Part shown: one piece after another, positions 6,362 through 15,622 of the stretch
Layout: each line of letters opens with the position of its first letter
Position numbering within the stretch: position 1 is the stretch's first letter
Assembly: GCA_017404545.1 (NCBI GenBank)
Contig: JAFRCC010000013.1
Span: 1-37,051 of the forward strand
Direction: 5' to 3'
Length of the DNA: 37,051 nt
From: Clostridia bacterium
GTDB lineage: Bacteria; Bacillota; Clostridia; TANB77; CAG-508
Position numbers and translations under genes: made by a program
Notes under the pieces: model-generated
The model's input: the letters and a program-made list of their open reading frames with translations, nothing else
Databases searched by the model: none
What the model was told of the DNA's origin: nothing

Positions 6362-6832
6362 TCATTTGCTATATATCAAATTTATAATTGTAGTAATCAT
6401 TCCATCATACACATTAATATTATTCTTTCCCTTTTCAAATCTAATTTCTTGCATACCAAATTTCTTGTTGCATCCATTTATATTGCTTTGAATATACAAC
6501 AAATAATTATCTTCTTCAACGCTAGAAATAGTAACATTTGCTTTGGAATTAAATCCATAAGAAATTAAATTCAAGCAATCATTTGGCATCTTATTTTTAT
6601 CTGTTATATCTGAATTATATAAAACATATTTAGATTTTTTTGTAATTTTTTCTAATATATATTTATCATCAATTTTATTATTTATGACTATAGAATCAAA
6701 TTTAACATTCCTAAAATTTTCTAAATTATTCTCATTTAAGAATATAATCTGGCTCTCATTTAACTTATCCTTCATAATATTTTTTATATTATTTTCACTA
6801 TTTTTATTTGTTATAACGCCAATAAAAAACAT
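6362..6832 (-). CDS. Mur-ligase-like fragment protein of unknown function
   Basis: The protein has 156 residues. The start at 6832 follows CGGAGGAAAT. It contains LISYGFNSKANVTISSV and ends with an N-x2-VYDGMITTIINLI segment. These look like the end of the central domain of Mur ligases, where YGF-x2-AD-x-A and a GxHNxxNALAA helix occur. The ATP-binding GTNGKT loop and the C-terminal ligase domain are absent, so ligase activity is not expected. It could be a standalone regulatory relic or an unrelated protein with chance similarity. It sits 62 bases downstream of a small membrane-protein gene on the same strand. Confidence 0.55.
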   Translation of the reverse strand: MFFIGVITNKNSENNIKNIMKDKLNESQIIFLNENNLENFRNVKFDSIVINNKIDDKYILEKITKKSKYVLYNSDITDKNKMPNDCLNLISYGFNSKANVTISSVEEDNYLLYIQSNINGCNKKFGMQEIRFEKGKNNINVYDGMITTIINLIYSK

Positions 6833-6894
6833 ATTTCCTCCGAAAAATGAAATATAACTAATATTATTTTATCTTATAATAGGAAAAGTATTCA

Positions 6895-7065
6895 TTATTT
6901 ATTTTGAGTTTGATATATTCCATTATTTTGTTGAATACTATTTGATGCAGCTGCTCTTGTACTATTATTATTTTTTGTCTTAAATGCAATTCCTAAAAGC
7001 AGCAATACCATAAAAAAAGAAATACAATACGATATGATTTTATCTTTACTGAAAATAAAAAACAT
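6895..7065 (-). CDS. 56-residue membrane protein
   Basis: A minus-strand frame starts at the ATG at 7065 behind GGGAGGATATGTGA. The protein begins MFFIFSKDKIISYCISFFM, has one membrane segment to about residue 27, and then a polar tail rich in N, S and Q. The ribosome site spacing is good. The head resembles the anchors of Clostridial spore cell-wall hydrolases, but no enzymatic domain follows, and no family is recognised. Confidence 0.55.
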   Translation of the reverse strand: MFFIFSKDKIISYCISFFMVLLLLGIAFKTKNNNSTRAAASNSIQQNNGIYQTQNK

Positions 7066-7127
7066 TCACATATCCTCCCATTTTATAATTAATTCTATAC
7101 AAAATGAGATTAATTATTACTATATTC

Positions 7128-7147
7128 AAAAAAAGAGAACGCTCTTG
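7128..7147 (-). terminator. Intrinsic terminator after the CorA-type gene
   Basis: On the minus strand AAGAG-CGTT-CTCTT is followed by a run of T, 32 bases beyond the transporter stop. It probably ends the recJ-rel-MBL-transporter run. Confidence 0.65.
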
Positions 7148-7178
7148 AATAAATTATTCTCCAACATCCTCTTCTTAT

Positions 7179-8126
7179 TTAATTTAACATATTTTTCTTT
7201 TTGAACCAAATCATAACTATTAAAGTTATTACTATTGATGAAGCAATTAATAAAATAAATCCATTCGAACTATATTGAAATGGTACAGGAACGTTCATTC
7301 CCCATATACTTGCAATTAGTGTTGGAACTGCAAGTATAATTGTAATTGATGTTAATATTTTCATTACATCGTTAATATTATTTGAAATAACGGAAGCATA
7401 TACATCCATAGTTTCATTTAAAATATCACTATAAGTTTTGCTCATTTCCATGGCTTGCTTATTTTCAATAATTGAATCTTCTAATAAATCTTCATCTTCC
7501 TCATATAATTTTATTATCTTTCCTCTCAAAGTTTTTTCCATAACTATTTCATTAGATTTTAGAGAGGTAGTGAAGTAAACTAACGATTTTTCTATATTAA
7601 GCATTTTCATTAAATCATCGTTTCTTAAGCTCTTTCTCAGAGTCTTTTCTAATAGCTCTGTCTTTTTATTTATTATCTTTAACATATTCAAAAACATCGA
7701 TGCATTTTCGTAAAAAACCTGAAATAGAAACTGGCTTTTTTTGTATGTAGCCACCGTTTTCTTTACTAGTTGCTCCATTCTATTAATCAAAGAATTTTCT
7801 TTGATTGATATCGTAATTAAATACTCATCTCTTACAAATATTAAACCAACTGGCATTGTTGTATATACTATATTCCCGTTTTCTTCCTCAGAAATTGGTA
7901 CGTCTATAATAAACAAAATTGTTCCATCATCTTCAATATCAATTCTGGCCTTTTCTTCTGCATCAAGCGAATACTTTATAAAATCATTTTCAATACCAAC
8001 CGCTTCGCAAATAAGCTCAATTTCATCCTTTGATGGATTAATCATATTAATCCAATTTCCTTTTTGAAATATTTTTGTTTCAGATGTTACGTTAGTATCC
8101 ATATCTGTATTATACATCTTTACCAT
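7179..8126 (-). CDS. CorA-family magnesium/divalent metal transporter
   Basis: The 315-residue protein follows CorA layout: a cytoplasmic alpha/beta domain (about 1-130), long helices (about 130-255), and two C-terminal membrane segments (about 257-275 and 288-307). The signature GMN stands at 276-278 right after the first membrane segment, and the residue before it is Trp rather than the usual Tyr. The loop after it (VPVPFQYSSNG) is short, with neutral polar residues in place of the acidic residues common in CorA. The start at 8126 follows AAGGGGGAATATACA. It is 18 bases downstream of the MBL gene, so co-transcription is likely. The ion is inferred from the family only. Confidence 0.88.
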   Translation of the reverse strand: MVKMYNTDMDTNVTSETKIFQKGNWINMINPSKDEIELICEAVGIENDFIKYSLDAEEKARIDIEDDGTILFIIDVPISEEENGNIVYTTMPVGLIFVRDEYLITISIKENSLINRMEQLVKKTVATYKKSQFLFQVFYENASMFLNMLKIINKKTELLEKTLRKSLRNDDLMKMLNIEKSLVYFTTSLKSNEIVMEKTLRGKIIKLYEEDEDLLEDSIIENKQAMEMSKTYSDILNETMDVYASVISNNINDVMKILTSITIILAVPTLIASIWGMNVPVPFQYSSNGFILLIASSIVITLIVMIWFKKKNMLN

Positions 8127-8144
8127 TGTATATTCCCCCTTTAT

Positions 8145-8795
8145 TTAATCAATTCTTGGGCTGAGCTCTTCATATATTGGCCTTTCTTCTCTTACCATAG
8201 TTGATTTTCCATGACCTGGATATACAATTGTATCATCTGGAAGTTTCAGTAACTTTGACATTATTGAATCCATAATTTGTTCCAAACTACCTGTTGGTAG
8301 ATCAGTTCTTCCCCATGTTCCCCTAAACATAGCATCACCTGTAAATACCATTTTTTCTGCTTCGCAATATAAGCTACTACCACCTCTGGTATGTCCAGGA
8401 GTATGAATTACATCAAACTCTATTTTTCCTACATGTATTTTGTCATGTTCATCAACCCTCATTACATCTTCAATATGCATTTTTTCTAATCCTATATATG
8501 TAGATAGATTAACCTCATCATCATTTAAATAATCATAATCGTATCTATGAATTAGAACCTTGGCTGAATTATTCTTTGCTCTCAACTCATTTACGCCATA
8601 TGCATGATCTGCATGGCAATGTGTTAAATATATATATTTTAAATTTACTCCTAAGGTATCTAGCATATCCATAATTTTGTCAACCTCACCACCTGGATCT
8701 ATAACCAAAGCTTCTTTCGAAACTTCATCCTCAACTATATAACAATTCGTTGGTTGAGATTCCAATACCGAAACCTTTATTCTCTTTAGTATCAT
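8145..8795 (-). CDS. MBL-fold metallo-hydrolase, glyoxalase II-like
   Basis: The 216-residue protein has a complete metallo-beta-lactamase metal site: H59-C-H61-A-D63-H64, H135 in HTPGHT, D154 in FTGDAMF and H195 in YPGHG. The pattern is that of the small glyoxalase II / YcbL-type hydrolases found near rel in Firmicutes. The substrate is not deducible; thioester hydrolysis is the family default. The start at 8795 follows AGAAAGGATATATCAA and lies 23 bases after the rel stop. The third gene of a recJ-rel-MBL-transporter run. Confidence 0.9.
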   Translation of the reverse strand: MILKRIKVSVLESQPTNCYIVEDEVSKEALVIDPGGEVDKIMDMLDTLGVNLKYIYLTHCHADHAYGVNELRAKNNSAKVLIHRYDYDYLNDDEVNLSTYIGLEKMHIEDVMRVDEHDKIHVGKIEFDVIHTPGHTRGGSSLYCEAEKMVFTGDAMFRGTWGRTDLPTGSLEQIMDSIMSKLLKLPDDTIVYPGHGKSTMVREERPIYEELSPRID

Positions 8796-8818
8796 TTGAT
8801 ATATCCTTTCTACTATAT

Positions 8819-11011
8819 CTACTTTTTACGAGTCACTTCATATACACTATCGACTTTTCTTAATGCTTTAACAACTGTATTTAAAACACTTAAATTCTCA
8901 ACTTCTATCGTGAGATTCGTTTCAGCAGTTTTATCCTTCAATGCCTTTGAATCAACTGCAATCAATCGGCATTTTGTTGATGAAAGCTCTCTTATTATGT
9001 CGGCAAGTAAACCATTTCTATCATTTGCCAATACTTGTATTTCAACGTTATATACAGATTGATTTTGCGTACTCCAGAAAACATCAATTATTCTATCTTC
9101 CTGAGATAGCAAATCTTTTACATTTATACAATCTTTCCTATGGATAGAAACGCCCCTTCCCCTTGTAATAAAGCCTATAATTTCATCACCTGGAACTGGA
9201 TTACAACACTTAGAAAATCTAACAAGGCAATTATCTATTCCCTTAACAATTATACCATTACTTGATGCTCTTGCTTTAGTATTTTTTTCAGTTACAAGCT
9301 CTTCAATTTTCTTTTCAATTTGTTCATCTTCATTATCTTTTCTATATGCCTCAAGTATTTTAGCCACAATTCTTGATGATGAAATTGCCCCAAAACCAAC
9401 GGCTGAATACATATCCTCTAAGCTAGAAAATTTATATCTATCTAGAGCTACCTGAATATACTCATTTTTGAAAAGTGTAGCGTAATTCATTCCTATACGT
9501 TTAATTTCCTTTTCAATTAAATCTTTTCCTTTAATAATGTTGTCTTCGCGCTCTGTTTTCTTAAACCATTGCTGTATTTTATTTTTTGCAGAGCTACTCT
9601 TTACAAATTTAATCCAATCTCTACTTGGACCTTTTGCCTGATCAGATGTTATAATTTCAACAATGTCCCCATTATTAAGTTTTGTAACAATAGGCATCAT
9701 TTTGTTATTAATCTTGCATCCTGTCATATGGTGTCCTATTTCAGCATGAACACTATAAGCAAAATCTATAGGTGTTGCGCCATTTGGCAAAACTTTTATC
9801 TGACCCATTGGAGTAAAAACATATACCTCGTCTTCAAAAAGCTCCGTTTTTAATGTTTTTAAAAATTGGTCTGGATCTTGCATTTCTTTCTGCCATTCTA
9901 AAGATTCTCTAAGCCACGCAAGTTTGTCTTCTTGTACTATAACATTTGATTTTTTATTTTTATTAGCTTCTTTATATGCCCAATGCGCCGCAATTCCATA
10001 CTCAGCAATTCTGTGCATGTCCCATGTACGAATTTGAACTTCAAAAGGAGTTCCTTTTGGTCCAAGTAAAGTAGTATGAAGAGATTGGTACATATTTGGT
10101 TTTGGTATTGAAATATAGTCTTTAAATCGTCCTGGCATAGGCGTATATAGTTCATGAACAACACCAAGAGCAGCATAACAATCTTTTACAGAATTAACTA
10201 AAATTCTAAGTGCAAATAAATCATATATTTGATCTAATGTTTTTCCATCTCTTTGCATTTTTCTATATATACTGTACAAATGTTTTGCTCTTCCAGTTAT
10301 TTCAGCTTCTATTTTTTGCTTCTTAAGTTCATTATTTATTTCATTTACAACCGCATCAATAAACTGAAGACGCTCACCTCTTTTTTCATCTATTCCTTCA
10401 ACAATTTCTTTGTATTCATCAGGATAAAGATATTTAAAAGATAAATCTTCAAGTTCCCATTTTAACGAATAAATACCAAGTCTATTTGCAAGTGGGGCAT
10501 ATAGGTCCGCAGTTTCTTTTGAAATTGCAATTTGTCTGTCTCTAGCTAAATACTTTAAAGTTCTCATATTGTGTAATCTATCGGCAAGCTTTATAAGTAT
10601 AACTCTAATATCCTTACCCATTGCAAGAAACATTTTTCTGTAGTTTTCTACTTGTTCTTCCTCAGCACTTGTATATTTCAGATTTCCTAGCTTTGTTACA
10701 CCATCAACCATTTCTGCAATTTCAGACGAAAACTCTTTTTCCAAATCTTTAATTGTAACTTCAGTATCCTCAGCTATATCATGCAATAATGCAGCACATA
10801 TAGTACTATCATCCATTCCTAAAGTTGCTAAAATATATGCAACTTGTAAAGGGTGGATTATATATGGTTCTCCAGATTTTCTAAGTTGATTTCCGTGTTT
10901 AGACTTAGCAAACTCATAAGTTCTCCTTATGAGTTTGCTATCTGATTTTCTATTATTTTTTTTCATTAATTCAATAATATCTTCTATGGCTTCATTTTTC
11001 ACTTCAGACAT
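8819..11011 (-). CDS. relA: Bifunctional (p)ppGpp synthetase/hydrolase Rel
   Basis: The 730-residue enzyme makes and degrades (p)ppGpp, the stringent response alarmone. The hydrolase HD domain is intact: H53, H77-D78, E81-D82 and D144. The synthetase domain carries RFKDYISIPK (295-304) and FEVQIRT (323-329). The RxKD form of the motif is that of bifunctional Rel rather than synthetase-only RelA. A TGS domain lies at about 396-457, then a zinc-finger-type region with CLVRFSKCCNPVPGDEI, then a C-terminal ACT domain. The length is standard. The start at 11011 is 14 bases after recJ. The apt gene usually between recJ and rel in Firmicutes is missing here. Confidence 0.97.
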   Translation of the reverse strand: MSEVKNEAIEDIIELMKKNNRKSDSKLIRRTYEFAKSKHGNQLRKSGEPYIIHPLQVAYILATLGMDDSTICAALLHDIAEDTEVTIKDLEKEFSSEIAEMVDGVTKLGNLKYTSAEEEQVENYRKMFLAMGKDIRVILIKLADRLHNMRTLKYLARDRQIAISKETADLYAPLANRLGIYSLKWELEDLSFKYLYPDEYKEIVEGIDEKRGERLQFIDAVVNEINNELKKQKIEAEITGRAKHLYSIYRKMQRDGKTLDQIYDLFALRILVNSVKDCYAALGVVHELYTPMPGRFKDYISIPKPNMYQSLHTTLLGPKGTPFEVQIRTWDMHRIAEYGIAAHWAYKEANKNKKSNVIVQEDKLAWLRESLEWQKEMQDPDQFLKTLKTELFEDEVYVFTPMGQIKVLPNGATPIDFAYSVHAEIGHHMTGCKINNKMMPIVTKLNNGDIVEIITSDQAKGPSRDWIKFVKSSSAKNKIQQWFKKTEREDNIIKGKDLIEKEIKRIGMNYATLFKNEYIQVALDRYKFSSLEDMYSAVGFGAISSSRIVAKILEAYRKDNEDEQIEKKIEELVTEKNTKARASSNGIIVKGIDNCLVRFSKCCNPVPGDEIIGFITRGRGVSIHRKDCINVKDLLSQEDRIIDVFWSTQNQSVYNVEIQVLANDRNGLLADIIRELSSTKCRLIAVDSKALKDKTAETNLTIEVENLSVLNTVVKALRKVDSVYEVTRKK

Positions 11012-11025
11012 ATGGGCATCCCCTC

Positions 11026-12705
11026 CTAATATGATTTTCTAATATCTTTAAGATTTATTTGTATAGTTTCCCTTCCATTATATTTATTAACTTCAAGTGA
11101 TCCTACAACATCAATCCTATCACCCAATAAATATTCATCAACAAGTTTTCCCATATTAAATCCAATCGCATCGATAACAATATTTTTATCTCTTAATGTA
11201 AGTTTTATATGTTTTCCTTCAGATAAAGCCCTAATCGAATCAATTTTTAAATTTTTATACAAAAAAATTGGCATTTTATTTGCTTCACCAAAAGGTTCTA
11301 ACATCTTTAATTCATTAACAGTTTTTAAATTAATATCACTATCATTTATTTGCTTATCAATTTTTATAACAGGAACTAAATTTTCAATATGCGCATCTTC
11401 AACATATTTTTCTACATCTTTCTTGAATTGTTCAAATTCAGATTCCTTTACTGAAATTCCTATTGCCATTGAATGGCCACCAAATCTTTCAATATGATTT
11501 TGACAATTTCCCAGAGCCTCATGAAGGTCAAATCCATGTATACTTCTACCAGATCCCTTGCCTTCCCCATTTTCAAATCCTATTAAAATACTTGGCTTAT
11601 AATACATCTCTGTTACTTTTGATGATACAATACCAATAACTCCGTGATGCCAATCTTCATGACCAAGAATTATACATGAATTATTTTTTTCTCCATTTTC
11701 AATCATCTCAATAGACTCATTATATATTTTTACTTCCTTCTGTTGTCTTTCCATATTATATCTATTAAGTTCTCTGGCAATTTCTTGAGCTTCCACAATA
11801 TTTTGTGTAAAAAACAATTTCAAAGCTTCTTGCTCATATCCTAATCTACCACAAGCATTAATTCTTGGTGCAATTCCAAAAGAAATAAGTGAAGAATCCA
11901 CATTCTTTGCACCAATTGAATCTATTAAAGCTCTTAAACCTATATTTTTTGTAACAGCTACAAGCTTTAGACCTAATTTGGAAATTACCCTATTTTCATC
12001 TACAAGTGGAACAATATCTGAAATTGTTCCAACACAAACAAGATCTAAGTATTTTAAATATTCTTTTTCATCTAAATTGTATCGTTTTGATATAGCTTGT
12101 GCTACTTTAAAACAAACTCCAACACCAGCTAATTGATTATATGGATATTTATTATCCTTTCTTTTTGCATCAACTACCGCAAGAGCATTAGGCAATGTTT
12201 CAGCTGGTTCGTGGTGATCCGTAACAATGGTTTCGATTCCTAAACTATTTGCATACTCAATTTCGTCAATACAAGAAATTCCACAATCAACAGTAATCAT
12301 TAATGTATAACCTAGCTGTACTATTCTGTCTATTGCATCCTTATTTAATCCATAGCCTTCATCCAACCTATTAGGTATGTAACTTCCAACTTCTAATCCA
12401 CGATCTTTTAGGAAGCTCTTCAAAACAGTTATACTCGTTATACCATCAACATCATAATCTCCATATATAATTACCTTTTCATTATCCTCAATAGCTTTAA
12501 TTATTCTATTTACTGCAATTTCCATATCCGGCATTAAAAATGGATCATAAAAATCATTTCTTGTTGGATTTAAAAATACATCCACACTAGTTGTTAATTT
12601 TTTGTTTGAAATAACAGTTGCAACAAGTTCGCTAACATTATACTTGCTCTTAATCTGTTCGATTTCTCCAGCATTTACATCACAATATTCCCATTTTTTA
12701 TTCAT
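11026..12705 (-). CDS. recJ: Single-stranded-DNA-specific exonuclease RecJ
   Basis: The 559-residue 5'-3' exonuclease acts in recombination and mismatch and base excision repair. DHH phosphoesterase motifs are in order: YGDYDVDG at 81-88, TVDCG at 138-142 and TDHHEP at 162-167. The DHHA1 domain contains FGGHSMAIGI, and an OB-type C-terminal domain follows. The length is normal for the family. The start at 12705 follows ATGAGGAGAAAAGG. It heads a run with rel, the MBL gene and the transporter. secDF, often just upstream in Firmicutes, is not present. Confidence 0.96.
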   Translation of the reverse strand: MNKKWEYCDVNAGEIEQIKSKYNVSELVATVISNKKLTTSVDVFLNPTRNDFYDPFLMPDMEIAVNRIIKAIEDNEKVIIYGDYDVDGITSITVLKSFLKDRGLEVGSYIPNRLDEGYGLNKDAIDRIVQLGYTLMITVDCGISCIDEIEYANSLGIETIVTDHHEPAETLPNALAVVDAKRKDNKYPYNQLAGVGVCFKVAQAISKRYNLDEKEYLKYLDLVCVGTISDIVPLVDENRVISKLGLKLVAVTKNIGLRALIDSIGAKNVDSSLISFGIAPRINACGRLGYEQEALKLFFTQNIVEAQEIARELNRYNMERQQKEVKIYNESIEMIENGEKNNSCIILGHEDWHHGVIGIVSSKVTEMYYKPSILIGFENGEGKGSGRSIHGFDLHEALGNCQNHIERFGGHSMAIGISVKESEFEQFKKDVEKYVEDAHIENLVPVIKIDKQINDSDINLKTVNELKMLEPFGEANKMPIFLYKNLKIDSIRALSEGKHIKLTLRDKNIVIDAIGFNMGKLVDEYLLGDRIDVVGSLEVNKYNGRETIQINLKDIRKSY

Positions 12706-12808
12706 CCTTTTCTCCTCATAATCTACAAATTTTCTACATTGTATACTATTTTCTGCAATTTTTAAAGAGAAAGTGAATTAAATTTCAAATTTTAAAAAAT
12801 TCAAAGAA

Positions 12809-12833
12809 GAGAGACTATTCTGTTTCGTTCGAA
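12809..12833 (+). repeat. Degenerate half copy of the 40-bp palindrome
   Basis: This 25-base stretch equals 18829-18853 at 20 of 25 positions (GAGRGAC..TTCTGTTT.GTTCGAA). The complementary half is not preserved after it. It lies in the 232-base non-coding gap 12706-12937 between recJ and the ylbF-type gene, in which nothing else was recognised. Confidence 0.45.
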
Positions 12834-12937
12834 TTTTAATTTCAGCTCTTTTATATAAGCTAGATTGGGTATACTTTTTTATTGCTTTCCCACTCTTTTC
12901 GCACTAACTAAAATAATCCCTCTTCTTTCGGGTTTCG

Positions 12938-13279
12938 TTATTTTCTAAAAATTTCTTCCATTGACTCTGCAATAATTTTATTTACATCTGCAACCATTAC
13001 ATTAAAGTTTACTTCTAGGTCGAAATAATCTTTTATATCTTTATTTTCGACAAGAATTGTATATAATTCCTGCAATTTTTTCATTTTTTCAGGATCTGTA
13101 CTTCCTTTTTCCATAGACAAAACTTGAACATCATACCTAATTTTTTCAAATTCTTCTATTCTAGATTTAAAATCCGGATTGGCAAGGACAGCTTTTCTTG
13201 CTTCTCTATACTTTAAAAATTCTTCTGACTGTCTAATCTCATCTGCTAATTTATTTGCAGCATCATATACGTTACTCAC
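12938..13279 (-). CDS. YlbF/YmcA-family regulatory protein
   Basis: The 113-residue all-helical protein matches the YlbF/YmcA family: VYDAANKLADEIRQSEEF at the N-terminus and FDLEVNFNVMVADVNKII near the end. In Bacillus, YlbF, YmcA and YaaT form an iron-sulfur-bearing complex that tunes RNase Y and influences competence, biofilm and sporulation. The start is GTG at 13279 behind AGGAGGATTTTATT. It lies 12 bases downstream of the glycosyltransferase gene, so they form one transcript. There are no cysteines in this copy, so cluster binding would have to come from a partner. Confidence 0.85.
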   Translation of the reverse strand: MSNVYDAANKLADEIRQSEEFLKYREARKAVLANPDFKSRIEEFEKIRYDVQVLSMEKGSTDPEKMKKLQELYTILVENKDIKDYFDLEVNFNVMVADVNKIIAESMEEIFRK

Positions 13280-13291
13280 AATAAAATCCTC

Positions 13292-14593
13292 CTATGCATA
13301 CGCGTGTTTCTTCTTGAAAGTCAATAATTTTGATATTTCCTTTTCAGAATTATTAGCTTTAGCAGCTTTATTTTGTCTTTCTTGCTCTAATTGCTTTAGT
13401 TGTTTCTCTGCTTCAGTTTGGCATATTGCTCTTTCATATACATAGTGTGTATCTTGAGCAATTTTATTCCAATTATAGTTATTTTTAACTTTATTTTTTG
13501 CATTTTTTGAAATATTATCACACAGCTGTTGATCAAATAGTAAAGACAATACTGAATCCGCTATTGAATTTGGATTTCCTGCATAACTCTTCATACCATC
13601 AACTCCATGCTCAATTATTTCATTTAATCCTCCCACATCAGAAACAACTGTTGGTGTTCCAGAAAGCATTGACTCTAGTGCAACAATTCCAAATGGTTCA
13701 TATGTACTTGGAAATACAGCTACATCTGCACACTTGTACATTTTTTGTACAGATTCCGAGTCTAAATATCCAGTAAAATAAACCTTGTTCTGAATTCCCA
13801 TATAATCTACTTGATTTCTAAGCTCATCAATCATTCCACCTTTTCCGGCTACAACGAGCTTAGCATCATTATATCTATCTAATATTTTTGGCATTGCAGA
13901 AATTAAATTCTGTATACCTTTTTCATAAACTAATCTTCCAAGATAAAGGATTATTTTTTCATTATCCATTGCATACATTCTTCTGAAATTATAATCCCTA
14001 TCTACACCACTATATAAATTTAAATTTACGCCATTCGGTATTACATTTATCTTGTCATATGGTAAACCAAATAATCGTTGTAATTCATTTTTCATATAGT
14101 TGCTATTTACAATAACATCCGTTGATTCATATGTTAAAAGCCATTCCGTGTCATTTATATATCTTTGAACTTCATCATGAATTCCACTATTTCTTCCTGC
14201 CTCTGTGGCATGAATTGTTGATACAAGTGGAATTTTAAATGATTGTTTTAACGTTTTTGCAGCATAAGTAACAAGCCAATCATGTGCATGTACAACATCA
14301 AATTTTCCTTTCTCATTAATTATTTCTGTCGCTTTTGCAATTAAGTTAAAATTTAACTGCATAATCCAATCTGTAAAATTATTTGGTGTAATCATATAGT
14401 TTTCTACTCTGTATACTTCTACACCTTTGTCATTCTCATAATCTGCTAAATTTGGTATATTAGCATCCTTATAAGTTACCACTGTTACCTCGTGTCCATC
14501 TTTAACTAATCTGTGAGATAAGTCATGTACTACACGAGCAATTCCTCCCACTATTCTAGGTGGATACTCCCATGTTAACATTAAAATTTTCAT
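13292..14593 (-). CDS. GT4-family glycosyltransferase (glycogen synthase-like)
   Basis: The 433-residue GT-B enzyme has an N-terminal acceptor domain with LTWEYPPRIVGGIARVVHDL and HAHDW (102-106), and a C-terminal nucleotide-sugar domain with GRLVYEKG (R220, K225) and the E-x7-E pair E299/E307 in EPFGIVALE. These are the donor phosphate and sugar contacts of GT4/GT5 enzymes. A lysine- and glutamine-rich tail follows residue 395. The divergent GH57 and DUF4912 genes next door point to alpha-glucan or glycogen synthesis, but sugar specificity cannot be read from the sequence. The start at 14593 follows AAAGGGGC. Confidence 0.88.
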   Translation of the reverse strand: MKILMLTWEYPPRIVGGIARVVHDLSHRLVKDGHEVTVVTYKDANIPNLADYENDKGVEVYRVENYMITPNNFTDWIMQLNFNLIAKATEIINEKGKFDVVHAHDWLVTYAAKTLKQSFKIPLVSTIHATEAGRNSGIHDEVQRYINDTEWLLTYESTDVIVNSNYMKNELQRLFGLPYDKINVIPNGVNLNLYSGVDRDYNFRRMYAMDNEKIILYLGRLVYEKGIQNLISAMPKILDRYNDAKLVVAGKGGMIDELRNQVDYMGIQNKVYFTGYLDSESVQKMYKCADVAVFPSTYEPFGIVALESMLSGTPTVVSDVGGLNEIIEHGVDGMKSYAGNPNSIADSVLSLLFDQQLCDNISKNAKNKVKNNYNWNKIAQDTHYVYERAICQTEAEKQLKQLEQERQNKAAKANNSEKEISKLLTFKKKHAYA

Positions 14594-14725
14594 GTTAGTT
14601 ATGCCCCTTTCTAATCTTCTGTTTTTCTACATTTTAATCATCATCTTTTAGAACGTTTTTAATATCACAAATATTTTATACAACTTTATTTTAAAAGTAA
14701 ATAAAATTTTACTTTTTTTTCCACT

Positions 14726-14754
14726 TTGTTACATTTTTCTATTGAATTTATAAT
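14726..14754 (+). promoter_or_regulatory. Promoter of the DUF4912-GH57 cluster
   Basis: TTGTTA (14726-14731) and a perfect TATAAT (14749-14754) are separated by 17 bp, 55 bases before the DUF4912 start. A second, weaker pair (TTGAAT at 14742, TAGTAT at 14765) overlaps it. Confidence 0.72.
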
Positions 14755-14808
14755 AATTTTGATATAGTATATGTTTAGCGATTTTATAAACTTAAGGAGG
14801 AAAGAATC

Positions 14809-15561
14809 TTGAAAGAAACAAAAGAAGAAAAAGAAAAAGCAAAAGCAAAATCAATAAAGGCAAGAAAAAAAGAATCCACGACTGATTCAAAAAAAAATAA
14901 ACCAGTTGCCAAAAAAGTTAATTCAAGATCCGTAAAGAGTAATAATAAAACTTCCAATATTTCTAAAGTGGCTAATTTAAAACAGGTACAATCCATAGGG
15001 TCAAAATCATTTTCAGAGTATTATGATTTACCTTATAGATATAACCAAACAGTTATAAAAATATTAGCTCAAACACCTCACGCATTATTTATATATTGGG
15101 ATATTTCTGACAGCGATAGAAAAGAAATGACAGACAAATACGGAGATAATTTCTTTTACGAAACAAAACCTGTTTTACTGGTTCACAATAAAACATTAAA
15201 TTCTAGTTTTGAAATTGAGGTTGATGATTTTACAAATAGTTGGTACTTACGAACACCTACAAGCAATTGCGTATTTGAAATAGAGCTTGGAAGAAAAAAA
15301 ATAACAGCTAATGAAACTATAAAATTTGAAAACAATTCTAATATAATGCACATAACAAAATCTAATACATTAGAATCACCTAATGACCATATACTAAAAA
15401 ATCAGTTAAGCTCTGTATATTTTAAAAATGTAAAAACTAATGAACTTGAAAAACGAGATGTTTCAAATTATAAGATTAATAACATATACAATTTAATTGA
15501 ATTGTATAATGATGAAAATGGATACGAAAGCAACCCATCATCTGGATTTAAAATTTCATAA
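14809..15561 (+). CDS. DUF4912 protein
   Basis: The 250-residue protein has a very basic, low-complexity head (about residues 1-58, rich in K, E and S) and then the DUF4912 core: LPYRYNQTVIKILAQTPHAL followed by FIYWDIS. The family is often found beside glucan enzymes and has an immunoglobulin/CBM-like fold, so a role in holding glucan or a partner enzyme is plausible but unproven. The start is TTG at 14809 behind AAGGAGG with 8-base spacing; no ATG lies nearby in frame. Adjacent genes encode the GH57 enzyme (same strand) and the GT4 enzyme (divergent). Confidence 0.85.
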   Translation: MKETKEEKEKAKAKSIKARKKESTTDSKKNKPVAKKVNSRSVKSNNKTSNISKVANLKQVQSIGSKSFSEYYDLPYRYNQTVIKILAQTPHALFIYWDISDSDRKEMTDKYGDNFFYETKPVLLVHNKTLNSSFEIEVDDFTNSWYLRTPTSNCVFEIELGRKKITANETIKFENNSNIMHITKSNTLESPNDHILKNQLSSVYFKNVKTNELEKRDVSNYKINNIYNLIELYNDENGYESNPSSGFKIS

Positions 15562-15571
15562 AATTATACAG

Positions 15572-15591
15572 GCCCTTTCGTAGGGCTTTTA
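15572..15591 (+). terminator. Terminator-like hairpin between DUF4912 and GH57 genes
   Basis: GCCCT-TTCGT-AGGGC is followed by TTTTATTA. It lies 10 bases after the DUF4912 stop, inside what otherwise looks like one operon. It may reduce rather than block expression of the downstream GH57 gene. Confidence 0.75.
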
Positions 15592-15622
15592 TTATAAATA
15601 CACAAAATGGAGAAATATGTAA

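Noticed and set aside
10253..10444. Plus-strand hydrophobic frame inside rel
   Set aside because: It is the antisense of a conserved Rel region, with no ribosome site or promoter.
12706..12937. Riboswitch or T-box upstream of recJ
   Set aside because: No conserved core, specifier loop or antiterminator was seen in this 232-base gap; only a degenerate palindrome half was recognised.
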